A stretch of DNA of 58,741 nt from Anaerolineales bacterium (GTDB taxonomy: Bacteria; Chloroflexota; Anaerolineae; Anaerolineales; Villigracilaceae). Location of the stretch: assembly GCA_013140605.1 (NCBI GenBank), contig JABFSL010000093.1:1-58741 (forward strand), read 5' to 3'. Positions within the stretch are counted from its first letter, which is position 1, and every line of letters begins with the position of its first letter. Shown piece after piece: positions 49,395 to 58,611 of the stretch. A program made the translations under genes and the position numbers. The notes beneath the pieces were generated by a model that saw only the letters and a list, made by a program, of their open reading frames with translations, had not been told where the DNA came from and searched no databases.

Positions 49395-52088
49395 ATGCGC
49401 AGATGGCTGACTTTTCACCGTGATCTCGGGCTTCAACTTCTGGCGTTTTACCTGTTATTGATCGTTCCGTTTCTGGTAACGCTGTTGGTGTTTGACCGCC
49501 TGGTGGGGGAAAGAATCCGTGCGGATGTGGAAGCCAATGACATTGCATTGGCGCGCGCCATTGCGCTTGAAACAGATATTTCGATCAGTAACTCGTTGAA
49601 GACCGTGGAGGAACTTTCCTCTTATGCAAGTGTAATCAATATAGAAGAGGAAAAAATGGGGGAGCTATTTTCAGTTGTACTAAGCACTCGTCCCGATGTC
49701 AATTTAGTCTATCGCTTGGGCGCGGATGGGATTATGTTGTATCACTATCCTGTTGGTCCCAGTTCCACAGTGGGGACGGATTTTTCATTCCGCAGTTATT
49801 ATCAAAATGCGTTGACTTCCAACATTCCGTTAATTTCCGAGGGGCGCATCTCGCCCACAACCAATCAAGCGGTTGCGACAGCGGTGATGCCAATTCGCTC
49901 ATCGAGCGGGGAGTTTCTTGGGTTGGTGGGTACGAACATCAAACTGGAAAGTTTGAGTAATACTTTATCTGCGATCATCTCAGAACACGCGAACGAAGAA
50001 GGCTTTGAGATACTTATCCTTGATGCGGGCGGACAGGTCATCGCGCATCCCGACCCTTCCTTTTTGCTAAGACACGCGAATGAAATCCTGCCCGATGTTT
50101 ATACACAAGCGCTGGAAGGGAATGGCGGTTCAATTGTTGAAGCCGATCTCAAAAATGTGGAACGCTTATACACCTACGCATCCATTCCCAGCGTGGACTG
50201 GGGCGTGGTCATCAGCCGCCCAACCGCGAACGCATTCGCAACCCGCATCATTCTTCAGCGCATCACGCAGGTGGCGATGGCAACTTTTGTTTTGATCGGT
50301 CTTGCATTCTGGGGAATCCTGACCTGGCGCGTGATCAATCCCATTGAAAAGCTGGCGCCTATTTCCGAAGCCATCGGGTTGAATCAAGAGATCGAACAAA
50401 GTCAGCGCACACAGATCGAGAAGATGTCGCACCGCGCCGACCAGATCGGGAATTTAATCCGCAGTATTTTGCGGATGGAAAATTCCATCGCCGAGCGGAT
50501 GAAGGAACAAGCGACTTTGCTCGAAACCAGCACCGCTGTTGTCTCGTCTTTGGACTTAAGCGTTGTGCTGGATCGCATACTGGAGCAGGTCGGACGCCTG
50601 TTGAATGTGCAGAGGATTGCCATCATCGCGCTGGATGAAGGTCACGGCGAATTCCGAATCCGCGCCAGCCGTGGACTCTCTCAGGGATTCACCGAGCAGC
50701 TATCCATCCAGCCAAGTGAACCGAGCTCGGTGAGTATGCGCGCATTGCGTGTGCGTGAACCGATCCAGGTCAGCGATACGGAAACCGATCCATCCTATAA
50801 ACCGCAAAGAGCGCGTTCGCGCGCGGAAGGCTATCGCGCCGTATTGGCTGTTCCGCTTAATACGCAGCACGCGCCGCCAACATGCTTGCTGGTCTTTCAT
50901 CCAACGCCGCATGAATTTACGAACAATGAAATACAACTGCTATCGAGTTTCGCGAATCAAGCCACCATGGCAATTGAGAACGCGATCCTGTTTGAACGCA
51001 GTGATACACGCTTGCAGGAGCAAACGCGCCGCCTTGAGGCGCTGGTGCAATCGATGGAAGATGGGTTGATCTTGAGCGACTTGAAAGGCGTGATCATTTA
51101 CGCGAACAGAAGAGTGGCTGAGTTGTCCAGGCTTTCAAACGAGGATATGGCGAATATACAAGTGGAGCGTGTGATCAGCCGCGTGTTGAGTAATTCAATT
51201 GAAAGCACCGCGAAGGATGAAGTCAGGAATATTCTTGAAGGCTCAAACCAGAAATCGGAAATCGCGCTGGTGGTTGCGGGGCGTCCGATGCATCTTCGGT
51301 TCGAGACATTCGATGTGACCGACGCAAGAGACATGCCGATCGGGCGCGGCGTTATTTTGCACGACATTACGGCTGATCGCGACCTTGACCGCATGAAGTC
51401 GAATCTGATTTCGACTGTTTCTCATGAATTGCGCACGCCGCTGGCCGCGATCAAAGGCTACGCATCCACTTTGCTGGCTGAGGATGTGGAATGGGACATT
51501 AAATCGCAAAGGGAATTTTTAACCATCATTTCAAATGAGACAGACCGCTTGACTGGACTTGTCAATAATTTATTGGATTTATCGCGCATTGAAGCAGGGT
51601 CGATAAAATTATCTTTGGAGAAATGCAACATTGAAGAGACGATCCTGCGCGGGGCGAAGCGGTCACGTCTCGAAAGCGGGAACAGGTTCGAGGTTAAGAT
51701 GGAAGCGGATTTGCCGTCCCTTTATGCGGATGTGCCCCGCCTCGAAACAGTCATCCGAAATTTGATCGAGAACTCGGTCAAATATGCGGGGGAGAGGGCG
51801 TCCATTCAAGTGAAGGTCAACAGGCAGAACGACACGATCGTTTTTCGTGTGATGGATGATGGGCCTGGGATTCCGCCAGAAAAAAGCGAACGCATCTTTG
51901 AGAGGTTCTATCGTTTGGATGACAGCCTTGCGCGTGTGACGAGCGGAGCGGGGCTGGGGCTGGCGATTTGTCAGGGGCTTGTGCGCGCGCATCAGGGCGA
52001 GATCTGGGTCGAGCCGATGAATGCGGGCGCCTGTATTGCATTTTCCATTCCGTTGAATTTATATAAAGCGAGTGATGATCCTTTATGA
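49395..52088 (+). CDS. Sensor histidine kinase: Cache-HAMP-GAF-PAS-HisKA-HATPase
   Basis: An 897-residue kinase. The first membrane helix (about 13-35) leads to an extracytoplasmic double-Cache sensor (about 38-290; YRLGADGIMLYHYP, FSFRSYYQNAL, SVDWGVVISRPT). A second helix (about 298-318) is followed by HAMP, GAF (about 375-540), PAS (about 553-660) and HisKA with ISTVSHELRTPLAAI, then a HATPase with NLIENSVKYAG, DDGPGIPPEK and GLGLAICQGL. dCache domains usually bind small metabolites such as amino acids. The response regulator overlaps by ATGA, and an amino-acid ABC importer follows, so an amino-acid signal is plausible but inferred. The start has no clear ribosome binding site. Confidence 0.93.
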   Translation: MRRWLTFHRDLGLQLLAFYLLLIVPFLVTLLVFDRLVGERIRADVEANDIALARAIALETDISISNSLKTVEELSSYASVINIEEEKMGELFSVVLSTRPDVNLVYRLGADGIMLYHYPVGPSSTVGTDFSFRSYYQNALTSNIPLISEGRISPTTNQAVATAVMPIRSSSGEFLGLVGTNIKLESLSNTLSAIISEHANEEGFEILILDAGGQVIAHPDPSFLLRHANEILPDVYTQALEGNGGSIVEADLKNVERLYTYASIPSVDWGVVISRPTANAFATRIILQRITQVAMATFVLIGLAFWGILTWRVINPIEKLAPISEAIGLNQEIEQSQRTQIEKMSHRADQIGNLIRSILRMENSIAERMKEQATLLETSTAVVSSLDLSVVLDRILEQVGRLLNVQRIAIIALDEGHGEFRIRASRGLSQGFTEQLSIQPSEPSSVSMRALRVREPIQVSDTETDPSYKPQRARSRAEGYRAVLAVPLNTQHAPPTCLLVFHPTPHEFTNNEIQLLSSFANQATMAIENAILFERSDTRLQEQTRRLEALVQSMEDGLILSDLKGVIIYANRRVAELSRLSNEDMANIQVERVISRVLSNSIESTAKDEVRNILEGSNQKSEIALVVAGRPMHLRFETFDVTDARDMPIGRGVILHDITADRDLDRMKSNLISTVSHELRTPLAAIKGYASTLLAEDVEWDIKSQREFLTIISNETDRLTGLVNNLLDLSRIEAGSIKLSLEKCNIEETILRGAKRSRLESGNRFEVKMEADLPSLYADVPRLETVIRNLIENSVKYAGERASIQVKVNRQNDTIVFRVMDDGPGIPPEKSERIFERFYRLDDSLARVTSGAGLGLAICQGLVRAHQGEIWVEPMNAGACIAFSIPLNLYKASDDPL

Positions 52089-52774
52089 ATGAGCCTGTTG
52101 TGCTGGTGGTGGATGACGAAAAATCTCTGCGCGATTTCGTGCGGCGTAATTTGGAGGCGCGTCATTACAAGGTGTTAACCGCTTCAAATGGATTGGAGGC
52201 TCTGGCGGCTTTTAATAATGAAAATATTGACCTTGTCATCCTTGACCTGATGATGCCGCATCTGGATGGTTTGGAAACAACGCGCCGCATCCGCGAGACC
52301 TCCAAAACGCCAATCATTATTTTGACAGCGCTGGGCGAGGAGTCGGACAAGGTGCAGGCATTCGACATGGGCGCGGACGATTATTTGACCAAGCCGTTCG
52401 GCGTCGGCGAGTTGATGGGGCGGATCAAAGCCGTGCTGCGGCGTGCGCGCTGGCTGGAGCCTTCATCGAATGAAGAGCAATTGGTGCGCGGCGATATTCG
52501 GGTGGACATGGATCGGCATCTGGTTACGGTGAAAGATTCACCTGTGGAATTAACGCCTACTGAATTTAATCTACTTGTGTATTTATTGAAACATGCGGGC
52601 AGGGTCTTGTCGCATCGCGTAATTCTGCAAAATGTCTGGGGCATGGAATACGGCAACGAAGCGGAATATCTGCGCGTGTACATTGGCCGCCTGCGACAGA
52701 AGATAGAAAGCGATGCGCTTAATCCGCGCCATTTGTTTACCGAGCACGGGATGGGCTATCGCTTCGAGGGGTAA
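52085..52774 (+). CDS. OmpR-family response regulator
   Basis: A 229-residue regulator. Receiver: DDE (10-12), phospho-acceptor Asp54 in VILDLMMP, ILTALGE and DDYLTKPF. The winged helix begins around residue 130 and has LTPTEFNLLVYLLKHAG and YLRVYIGRLRQKIE. Its ATG overlaps the kinase stop, so the two are coupled. The importer gene for a branched-chain amino-acid binding protein starts 220 bp downstream and may be a target. Confidence 0.95.
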   Translation: MNEPVVLVVDDEKSLRDFVRRNLEARHYKVLTASNGLEALAAFNNENIDLVILDLMMPHLDGLETTRRIRETSKTPIIILTALGEESDKVQAFDMGADDYLTKPFGVGELMGRIKAVLRRARWLEPSSNEEQLVRGDIRVDMDRHLVTVKDSPVELTPTEFNLLVYLLKHAGRVLSHRVILQNVWGMEYGNEAEYLRVYIGRLRQKIESDALNPRHLFTEHGMGYRFEG

Positions 52775-52775
52775 T

Positions 52776-52843
52776 CCCTCATCCCCAACCCTTCCCCCGA
52801 AGGGGAAGGGAGTTCCCCTTCGGGGGAAGGGTTGGGGTGAGGG
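52776..52843. repeat. Long perfect-hairpin repeat (CCCTCATCCCCAACCC family)
   Basis: The 32-nt left arm (52776-52807) and 31-nt right arm (52813-52843) are complementary apart from one extra T, with a 5-nt loop. The lead sequence matches the repeat at 4969-5007. It begins one base after the response-regulator stop and probably also ends or stabilises that transcript. Confidence 0.85.
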
Positions 52844-52897
52844 TGCGTACAGGGGAATTATTTATAAATTATTTATATCTGCCCATCCGTTTTTTAT

Positions 52898-52924
52898 TTG
52901 ATATTTCCCCCTGTCTCCTATAAT
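52898..52924 (+). promoter_or_regulatory. Candidate promoter of the liv operon
   Basis: TTGATA (52898-52903) and a consensus TATAAT (52919-52924) are 15 bp apart, slightly short; shifting the -35 by one base gives 16. The transcript would have a leader of about 65 nt before 52997. Confidence 0.5.
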
Positions 52925-52996
52925 TTATTTAATGCGGTCTCAAATCTTGTGATTCGCAATTCATTCTTTCACGCCACGAAGGAGGCTTGTCCGAAA

Positions 52997-54343
52997 ATGA
53001 AACGTACACTCTTCAATCTCTTTGCTCTGTTGGTTGTATTTAGTCTTGCGCTCACCGCCTGCGGAGGCGGAGCCGCCCCGGCGACTGAAGCGCCCGTTGT
53101 TGAGGCTCCTGCTGCCACCGATGCTCCCGCCGCAGCAACCGAAGCGCCCGTTGCCGCCCCGGAAGAAGTAACCATCACCGTCGGATTCACCGCTTCACAG
53201 ACTGGCGCGCAGGAAGTTTCTTCCAAGCGTCAGGTCAATGGTTTTAACTTGTGGATGAACCAAGTAAACGAAGCGGGCGGACTCACCTTGAGCGACGGCA
53301 CAGTCGTCAAATTTGCCGCTCAAAGCTACGATGATGAATCTACAAAAGAACGCGTGCAGGAACTTTACACGCGCCTCATCACCGAAGACAACGCTGACTT
53401 CCTGATCAGCCCGTATTCCTCCGGTCTCACCGCCGCTGCCGCAGTCATTGCGGAACAGAACGGCAAGCTGATGATCACCACCGGCGCGGCTGATGATGAC
53501 ACCTACAAGCAGGGTTACACCGGTGTGTTCCAACTTTATACACCTGGGTCCCTGTATCTGACCAGCACCGTGGATATGCTAAAAACTCTTGATCCCGCCG
53601 CCAAGATCGCCATCGTAAATGAAAGCGATAAATTCTCAACGGCTGTAGTCGGCGGCTTGAAGCCCTATGCCGAAGCTGCTGGATTTGAGATCGTTTTGGA
53701 AGAAGCCTACGCATCCGATACGGCTGACTTCGGGCCGATCATCAACAAGATCGTTGACTCTGGCGCAACGGTTGTTTTGGGCGGCGGTCACTATCCCGAT
53801 GGCAGCACCTTTGCCCGTCAGTTATACGAACGCAAGGTTGGCATTCAATTCATCGGCATTCTCGTTGCCCCGCCCGATAGCAAGTTCTCTGAATTGGGCG
53901 ATGCCGCGCTCGGCGTAACTGGTCCCAGCCAATGGGAAGGCAAAGCCACTCACACTGAAGAGGAAGCAAACGGACTGGGCATAGAATGGTTCGGACCCAG
54001 CGGCGAAGAATTCTCCGCAGCCTTTGAAGCAGCATACACTGACAAACCCACCTATCACGCGGCGGGCGGATACACAGCTGGCTTGCTCCTTGAAAAGGCC
54101 ATCAGAGACGCAGACTCAGTCGACAGCGAAGCAGTCAAAGCCGCGCTCGATGCGACCAATATCTTCACCTTCTACGGCGGCATCAAGTTCGATACATCCG
54201 CCGAAGCGCATGGTTTGCAGGTTGGTCACAGCATGGTTGTCATTCAATGGCAGAAGAATGAAGCGGGCGAATTGGTTCGCGAAGTCGTCTGGCCTGCGGA
54301 TGTCGCCACCAAGGCTCCCATCTTCCCGATCACCGCGCCGTAA
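52997..54343 (+). CDS. Branched-chain/other amino-acid ABC transporter substrate-binding lipoprotein
   Basis: A 448-residue lipoprotein. The signal peptide ends with lipobox LTAC, followed by an Ala/Pro/Thr linker of about 35 residues. The rest is a type I periplasmic-binding fold (Peripla_BP_6): VTITVGFTASQTGAQEVSSKRQVNGFNLWMNQVNEAGGL, FLISPYSSGLTAAAAV and TYHAAGGYTAGLLLEKAI. It captures the substrate outside the membrane and delivers it to the LivHMGF complex encoded next. ATG 52997, with GGAGG 12 nt upstream, is preferred over the frame start at 52898. The true ligand could be Leu/Ile/Val, another amino acid, urea or a short amide. Confidence 0.92.
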   Translation: MKRTLFNLFALLVVFSLALTACGGGAAPATEAPVVEAPAATDAPAAATEAPVAAPEEVTITVGFTASQTGAQEVSSKRQVNGFNLWMNQVNEAGGLTLSDGTVVKFAAQSYDDESTKERVQELYTRLITEDNADFLISPYSSGLTAAAAVIAEQNGKLMITTGAADDDTYKQGYTGVFQLYTPGSLYLTSTVDMLKTLDPAAKIAIVNESDKFSTAVVGGLKPYAEAAGFEIVLEEAYASDTADFGPIINKIVDSGATVVLGGGHYPDGSTFARQLYERKVGIQFIGILVAPPDSKFSELGDAALGVTGPSQWEGKATHTEEEANGLGIEWFGPSGEEFSAAFEAAYTDKPTYHAAGGYTAGLLLEKAIRDADSVDSEAVKAALDATNIFTFYGGIKFDTSAEAHGLQVGHSMVVIQWQKNEAGELVREVVWPADVATKAPIFPITAP

Positions 54344-54361
54344 TATATAAGCTCTCCTCTG

Positions 54362-54402
54362 GACTTCGGAAGTCTTCATAAATCCAAAAGACTTCCGAAG
54401 TC
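54362..54402. terminator. Hairpin between binding-protein and permease genes
   Basis: A perfect 15-bp stem, 54362-54376 with 54388-54402, 11-nt loop, followed by TTTATCATTTT. Each arm (GACTTCGGAAGTC) is also nearly self-complementary. Such a structure after the binding-protein gene usually lowers expression of the downstream membrane genes or protects the upstream mRNA. Confidence 0.75.
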
Positions 54403-54424
54403 TTTATCATTTTGGAGTTGATCC

Positions 54425-55291
54425 ATGCAACAAATAAACCTGCTCCTTGCTTCACTACCAGACGGAATTCTGCTTGGGTTTGTGTACGGCGTTGCCGCGA
54501 TGGGACTGACATTGATCTGGGGTGTGATGAACGTCATCAACCTGTCACATGGTCCCATCATTTCGCTTGGCATGTTTGGTACTTATATTATCTTTATCAA
54601 GCTGGGCGTAAATCCTTATCTGGGATTATTTATCGTCGCGCCAATCGGTTTGCTTTTGGGGATTTTGATCTACACTGTGGCGGTCCATCGCGTGATCAAC
54701 GCGCCGCATCTTTCCTCACTGCTGGCGACCTTTTCAGTCAACATGATCATCATCGGGTTGGGGACTGCGGCTTTCACAACATCTCCCTACAATGTGGATT
54801 TCAACATGGGCAGTGTCACGCTGGGCTCGACGACTCTGCTCGGCACACGCCTGATCGCCGCCCTTGCTTCGGTCATTGCAACGGGGAGCCTGTACCTGTT
54901 TCTCTATCGGACTCGCCCCGGGAAATATATCCGCGCGGTCGCAAATAACCGCTCCGCCGCAGAGTTGATGGGCATTCCATCCTCGCGCATCCTTGCGTTG
55001 AGTTTTGGGCTGGGCACCATGCTGGCCGCCATCTCAGGCGCATTGATCGCGACCTTCTTCCCGTTCAGCATTCTCTCCGGCGGCGGATACGAACTCAAGA
55101 GTTTTGTGATCGGCGTCCTGGGCGGCCTCGGCAACCCAATCGGCGCATTGGTCGGTGGATTGGCGCTTGGCGTTCTTGAAGCCATCGTGCCAGCCTTCCT
55201 CGAAACATCATGGGTTCCCGTTATTGAATTTGGCTTGTTCATTTTGGTTCTGCTTGTTCGTCCCAATGGATTGTTTGGAGCGAAACAATGA
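54425..55291 (+). CDS. livH: Branched-chain amino-acid ABC transporter permease LivH
   Basis: A 288-residue inner-membrane protein with about eight helices. It begins with the typical NLLLASLPDGILLGFVYGVAAMGLTLIWGVMNVINLSHGP, and has the EAA-like loop AVANNRSAAELMGIPSSRILALSFGLG facing the ATPases. Forms a permease dimer with LivM. TTGGAG is 6 nt before the ATG. Its stop overlaps the livM start by 4 bp (ATGA). Confidence 0.95.
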   Translation: MQQINLLLASLPDGILLGFVYGVAAMGLTLIWGVMNVINLSHGPIISLGMFGTYIIFIKLGVNPYLGLFIVAPIGLLLGILIYTVAVHRVINAPHLSSLLATFSVNMIIIGLGTAAFTTSPYNVDFNMGSVTLGSTTLLGTRLIAALASVIATGSLYLFLYRTRPGKYIRAVANNRSAAELMGIPSSRILALSFGLGTMLAAISGALIATFFPFSILSGGGYELKSFVIGVLGGLGNPIGALVGGLALGVLEAIVPAFLETSWVPVIEFGLFILVLLVRPNGLFGAKQ

Positions 55292-56259
55292 CAAACTGGC
55301 AAAAACACATCGGCATTATTATCCCTCTGCTTGTCATCGCAGGATTGATGTTATATCCCACAATTACAGGCAAAGCCGCCGCGCGCGAAACAGCATTCAC
55401 GATCTTAAAGGCCATCGCACTCGCATCCAGTTTGAATATTTTGCTTGGCTACACAGGCTATGTGAGTTTTGGTCATATCGTGTTTTTTGGCTTTGGCGGT
55501 TACGTTGGCTTTTATCTGCTTAGTTCGCAAGGCATGTCACTTTGGATCTGCATCCTCGCCGGCGGAGTCAGCTCCGGCGTTCTGGCTTTTCTTTTGGGAA
55601 AGGCGATATTGAGATTACGCGGTGCTTATTTCGCTCTTGCCACGATCGGCGTGAATGAAGCGATGAGAGCGTTCATCAATAACTTTGACCTGTTCGGCGG
55701 ACCGACAGGCATTACCCTCAACTTCAAGGCTTACCTCGCATACGGCGGCGCAGCGAAGGCATTGGAGATGGCCTTTTACGTTGTCGGCGGACTCGCCATT
55801 CTGGCGATCATACTGAGCTACATCATCCGCACCTCCAAGTTTGGGCTGGGACTGCTCGCCATCCGCGAAAATGAAGATGCGGCGGAAGTGATGGGCGTGT
55901 TCGCGCCAGATGCAAAAACCTGGGCGTATGTGCTATCCGCCATCATCCCCGGCATGATCGGCGTATTGTTCTTCTTCAAGAATGGAAACGTGGAACCGCA
56001 CGACGCGTTCCCGCTCCACGCTTCGATTGAACTGCTCGTCATGGTCATGCTCGGCGGACAAGGCACAGTACTTGGACCGATCCTCGGCGCGTTTGCCTAT
56101 CAGGGTATGCGCGGGTATCTGGTGACCAGTGACTTCTTCAAGGATATTCAACTCTCTGTCTCGGGTGCGTTGTTGTTGATCATTGTCTTGTTCATCCCTG
56201 CTGGCGCAGTCGGCTGGCTAAGGCAGCGCTTCCCAATTTTGAGGAGGGTACTGGCATGA
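55288..56259 (+). CDS. livM: Branched-chain amino-acid ABC transporter permease LivM
   Basis: A 323-residue polytopic permease. It contains ASSLNILLGYTGYVSFGHIVFFGFGGYVGF, the LivM hallmark, LRGAYFALATIGVNEAMRAF and the ATPase-contact loop LLAIRENEDAAEVMGVFAPDAKTWAYVLSA. It is somewhat shorter than E. coli LivM, as in many bacteria. Start and stop both overlap neighbours by 4 bp, so livHMG are translationally coupled. Confidence 0.95.
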   Translation: MTNWQKHIGIIIPLLVIAGLMLYPTITGKAAARETAFTILKAIALASSLNILLGYTGYVSFGHIVFFGFGGYVGFYLLSSQGMSLWICILAGGVSSGVLAFLLGKAILRLRGAYFALATIGVNEAMRAFINNFDLFGGPTGITLNFKAYLAYGGAAKALEMAFYVVGGLAILAIILSYIIRTSKFGLGLLAIRENEDAAEVMGVFAPDAKTWAYVLSAIIPGMIGVLFFFKNGNVEPHDAFPLHASIELLVMVMLGGQGTVLGPILGAFAYQGMRGYLVTSDFFKDIQLSVSGALLLIIVLFIPAGAVGWLRQRFPILRRVLA

Positions 56260-57008
56260 CGCTTCTCTTACAAGTACAGGGTGTCACCAAACGCTTCGGC
56301 GGTTTACAGGCACTGACACAGGTAACCTTCGATCTTCCCAAGGGACAAATTTTGGGCTTGATCGGTCCGAACGGCGCGGGCAAGACTACCTTATTCAATA
56401 CCATCAACGGTGTTTATCATCCCGAAGAAGGACGAATCTTATTTCAAGGAAAAGACGTGACGAATAAGATGCCCTATCATCTGGCGAAGATGGGCATGGC
56501 GCGTACGCATCAAATTGTGCGTCCGTTGAATGAGTTGAGCGTGCGTGAGAATGTGATGGTCGGCGCATGTTTCGGACATGAGAATCAAAGTTTGGGAAAC
56601 GCAGGAAAGATCGCGGACGAAGTGCTCGAGTTTGTGGGAATCTCCAGTCGCACCGACCAGTTGGCGGGTAGTCTGAACGTGGCGCAGAAGAAAAGGCTTG
56701 AGATGGCGCGCGCGCTCGCGTCGCATCCGCACCTGCTTTTGTTGGATGAAGTCCTCGCAGGGTTGAATCCATCCGAGATTGATGGGATGATCCAAATGGT
56801 TTTGGATATTCGCGCGCAGGGCATTACGATCATCATGATCGAGCATTTGATGAAGGCTGTTATGAATGTCTCAGACCGCATTTTTGTGTTGGATTATGGC
56901 GAGCAGATCGCGGAAGGTTCTCCGAACGAAATTGCGAACCACCCGAAAGTGATCGAGGCTTATCTGGGCGATCCCAAACTAGCCGAGCAGTTGATGGAGG
57001 ATGATTAA
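56256..57008 (+). CDS. livG: Branched-chain amino-acid ABC transporter ATPase LivG
   Basis: A 250-residue ATPase with Walker A GPNGAGKTTLFN, the Q-loop region ARTHQIVRPLNELSVRENVMVG, signature LNVAQKKRLEMARALA (the canonical LSGGQ is degenerate here: LNVAQ), Walker B LLLLDEVLAGLNPSE and H-loop IEHLM. The INGVY insertion after Walker A and the short C-terminal Gly-poor end fit LivG. It overlaps livM by ATGA. Confidence 0.94.
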   Translation: MTLLLQVQGVTKRFGGLQALTQVTFDLPKGQILGLIGPNGAGKTTLFNTINGVYHPEEGRILFQGKDVTNKMPYHLAKMGMARTHQIVRPLNELSVRENVMVGACFGHENQSLGNAGKIADEVLEFVGISSRTDQLAGSLNVAQKKRLEMARALASHPHLLLLDEVLAGLNPSEIDGMIQMVLDIRAQGITIIMIEHLMKAVMNVSDRIFVLDYGEQIAEGSPNEIANHPKVIEAYLGDPKLAEQLMEDD

Positions 57009-57009
57009 C

Positions 57010-57720
57010 ATGGCTATTCTTGAAATTCGTGATGTCACCTCCGGGTATGGCGAAGTGCAAATTTTGTGGGGCGCCAGCATGAAGCTGGATGAAGGAAAAT
57101 TAACCTGTCTCGTTGGCGGCAATGGCGCGGGCAAAACGACCATGCTGCGTTCCGTGATGGGTTTGCTCAAACCGTGGAGCGGATCGATCTGGTTTCAAGG
57201 ACAGGATGTCAGCCGTATGCCTGCTTACACTAAAGCGGAGTTGGGGCTGACACTTGTGCCTGAGGGCAGGCAATTGTTCACCGATATGAGCGTGTATGAA
57301 AACCTTGAAATGGGCGCATCCAATAAACGGGCGCGCCCGAAGGTCAAGCAGAATCTTGAAAAGGTGTACACCATGTTCCCGCGATTGCTGGAACGCCATA
57401 CGCAAAAAGCCGGCACTTTAAGCGGGGGAGAGCAGCAAATGCTGGCCGTGGCGAGAGGCATCATGGCGGACCCTGTGGTCTTGATGATCGACGAACTCTC
57501 ACTGGGTCTCGCGCCATTGCTTGTCCTGCAACTCTTTGAAGGACTGCGTGCCTTGCGCGATACAGGTCTCACGATCATGCTGGTGGAACAAAACGTACAA
57601 ATGGCATTGGCCATCAGCGATTATGGATATGTGCTCGCAGAAGGCAAATCTGGCATCGAAGGTCCTGCGCGGCAATTGATCAAGGATAAGCATGTCCGCG
57701 AGGCGTATCTTGGTTTGTAA
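57010..57720 (+). CDS. livF: Branched-chain amino-acid ABC transporter ATPase LivF
   Basis: A 236-residue ATPase: Walker A GGNGAGKTTML, QLFTDMSVYENLEMG, signature LSGGEQQMLAVARG, Walker B VLMIDELSLGLAP and H-loop VEQNV. VTSGYGEVQILWGASM at the N-terminus is typical of LivF. GGAGG lies about 9 nt before ATG 57010, which directly follows the livG stop; the frame also has ATG 57001 inside livG. It ends the operon. Confidence 0.95.
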   Translation: MAILEIRDVTSGYGEVQILWGASMKLDEGKLTCLVGGNGAGKTTMLRSVMGLLKPWSGSIWFQGQDVSRMPAYTKAELGLTLVPEGRQLFTDMSVYENLEMGASNKRARPKVKQNLEKVYTMFPRLLERHTQKAGTLSGGEQQMLAVARGIMADPVVLMIDELSLGLAPLLVLQLFEGLRALRDTGLTIMLVEQNVQMALAISDYGYVLAEGKSGIEGPARQLIKDKHVREAYLGL

Positions 57721-57750
57721 TTCAAAATATTAAAATAGTAATTTTCAATA

Positions 57751-57847
57751 TGTCGTTGCGAGGAGGGCTCTTGCTCTTCCCGACGAAGCAATCCCCCTAT
57801 AATTAGGAGACTGCTTCGGCAAAAAACAAGAGCGCCTCGCAGCGACA
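57751..57847. repeat. TGTCRTTGCGAGG-type palindromic element, copy 2
   Basis: 97 bp with terminal inverted repeats TGTCGTTGCGAGG (57751-57763) and CCTCGCAGCGACA (57835-57847), 12 of 13 paired. The internal blocks match copy 1 at 9094-9216, but about 26 bp of copy 1 are absent. It lies between livF and the CBS-ACT gene. Confidence 0.85.
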
Positions 57848-57870
57848 TTATTCAATTTAGGAGGCTCCCC

Positions 57871-58512
57871 ATGTTAGTCGGCGAAAGAATGTCCCGCCCT
57901 GTTATTTCGATCACAAGAGATATGCCCATTCATGACGCACTTGCGTTATTCAAGAAGGAACGAATCCGCCGCGCGCCTGTGCTGAAGGATGGCAAGTTGA
58001 TCGGCATCATCTCGGATAAGGATTTGTTGAATGCATCCCCGTCACAGGCCACAAGTTTGAGCGTGTGGGAAATGAATTACATGCTCAGCAAGATCACGGT
58101 CAAGGAAGTGATGACGCGCGATGTATTAACCGTGCAGGCTGATACTCCCATAGAAGAAGCCGCGCGTTTGATGGCAGATAATAAGATCGGCGGTGTCCCC
58201 GTGATGAAAGCCGATAAAGTCGTCGGCATGATCACCGAGACCGACCTGTTCAAGATATTCCTCGAATTGATGGGTGCGCGCACAAAAGGAATCCGCGTGA
58301 CGGCCATTGCCGAAGATCACCCCGGGCAATTGGCGATGATCACCAAAGCCATTGCAGATGCGGGCGGCAATTTCATCTCCTTTGGGCAGTTTGCTGGAAC
58401 GGATGGAAAGACCGTCATTGTCACTTTCAAAGTGGCCGAGATGAAATTGGAAGATGTCAAGAAGGCGTTGGCGAAGGTGGTGGTGAAGTTTGTAGATGTG
58501 AGAGAGTGCTGA
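57871..58512 (+). CDS. CBS-pair and ACT domain protein (AcuB-like)
   Basis: A 213-residue cytosolic protein. Two CBS motifs form one Bateman module: VGERMSRPVISITRDMPIHDALALF with LIGIISDKDLL, and VKEVMTRDVLTVQADTPIEEAARLM with VVGMITETDLF. Residues about 138-213 form an ACT domain beginning IRVTAIAEDHPGQLAMITKAI. CBS pairs bind adenine nucleotides and ACT domains bind amino acids, so it probably senses energy and amino-acid status. Its place after the amino-acid importer fits, although a repeat element separates them. TAGGAGG precedes the ATG. The target is unknown. Confidence 0.92.
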   Translation: MLVGERMSRPVISITRDMPIHDALALFKKERIRRAPVLKDGKLIGIISDKDLLNASPSQATSLSVWEMNYMLSKITVKEVMTRDVLTVQADTPIEEAARLMADNKIGGVPVMKADKVVGMITETDLFKIFLELMGARTKGIRVTAIAEDHPGQLAMITKAIADAGGNFISFGQFAGTDGKTVIVTFKVAEMKLEDVKKALAKVVVKFVDVREC

Positions 58513-58572
58513 TAATTTCTACAAAAGAGTTGGTCAAATAAAGCTATAGTGTTGCCGAATTTTGTTCAAGAT

Positions 58573-58611
58573 AAGAACCGCGAAGATGGTTTGTACTTCT
58601 TCGCGGTTCTT
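58573..58611 (+). terminator. Rho-independent terminator of CBS-ACT gene
   Basis: A perfect 14-bp stem (58573-58586 with 58598-58611), 11-nt loop, followed by AAG and T7. Confidence 0.9.
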
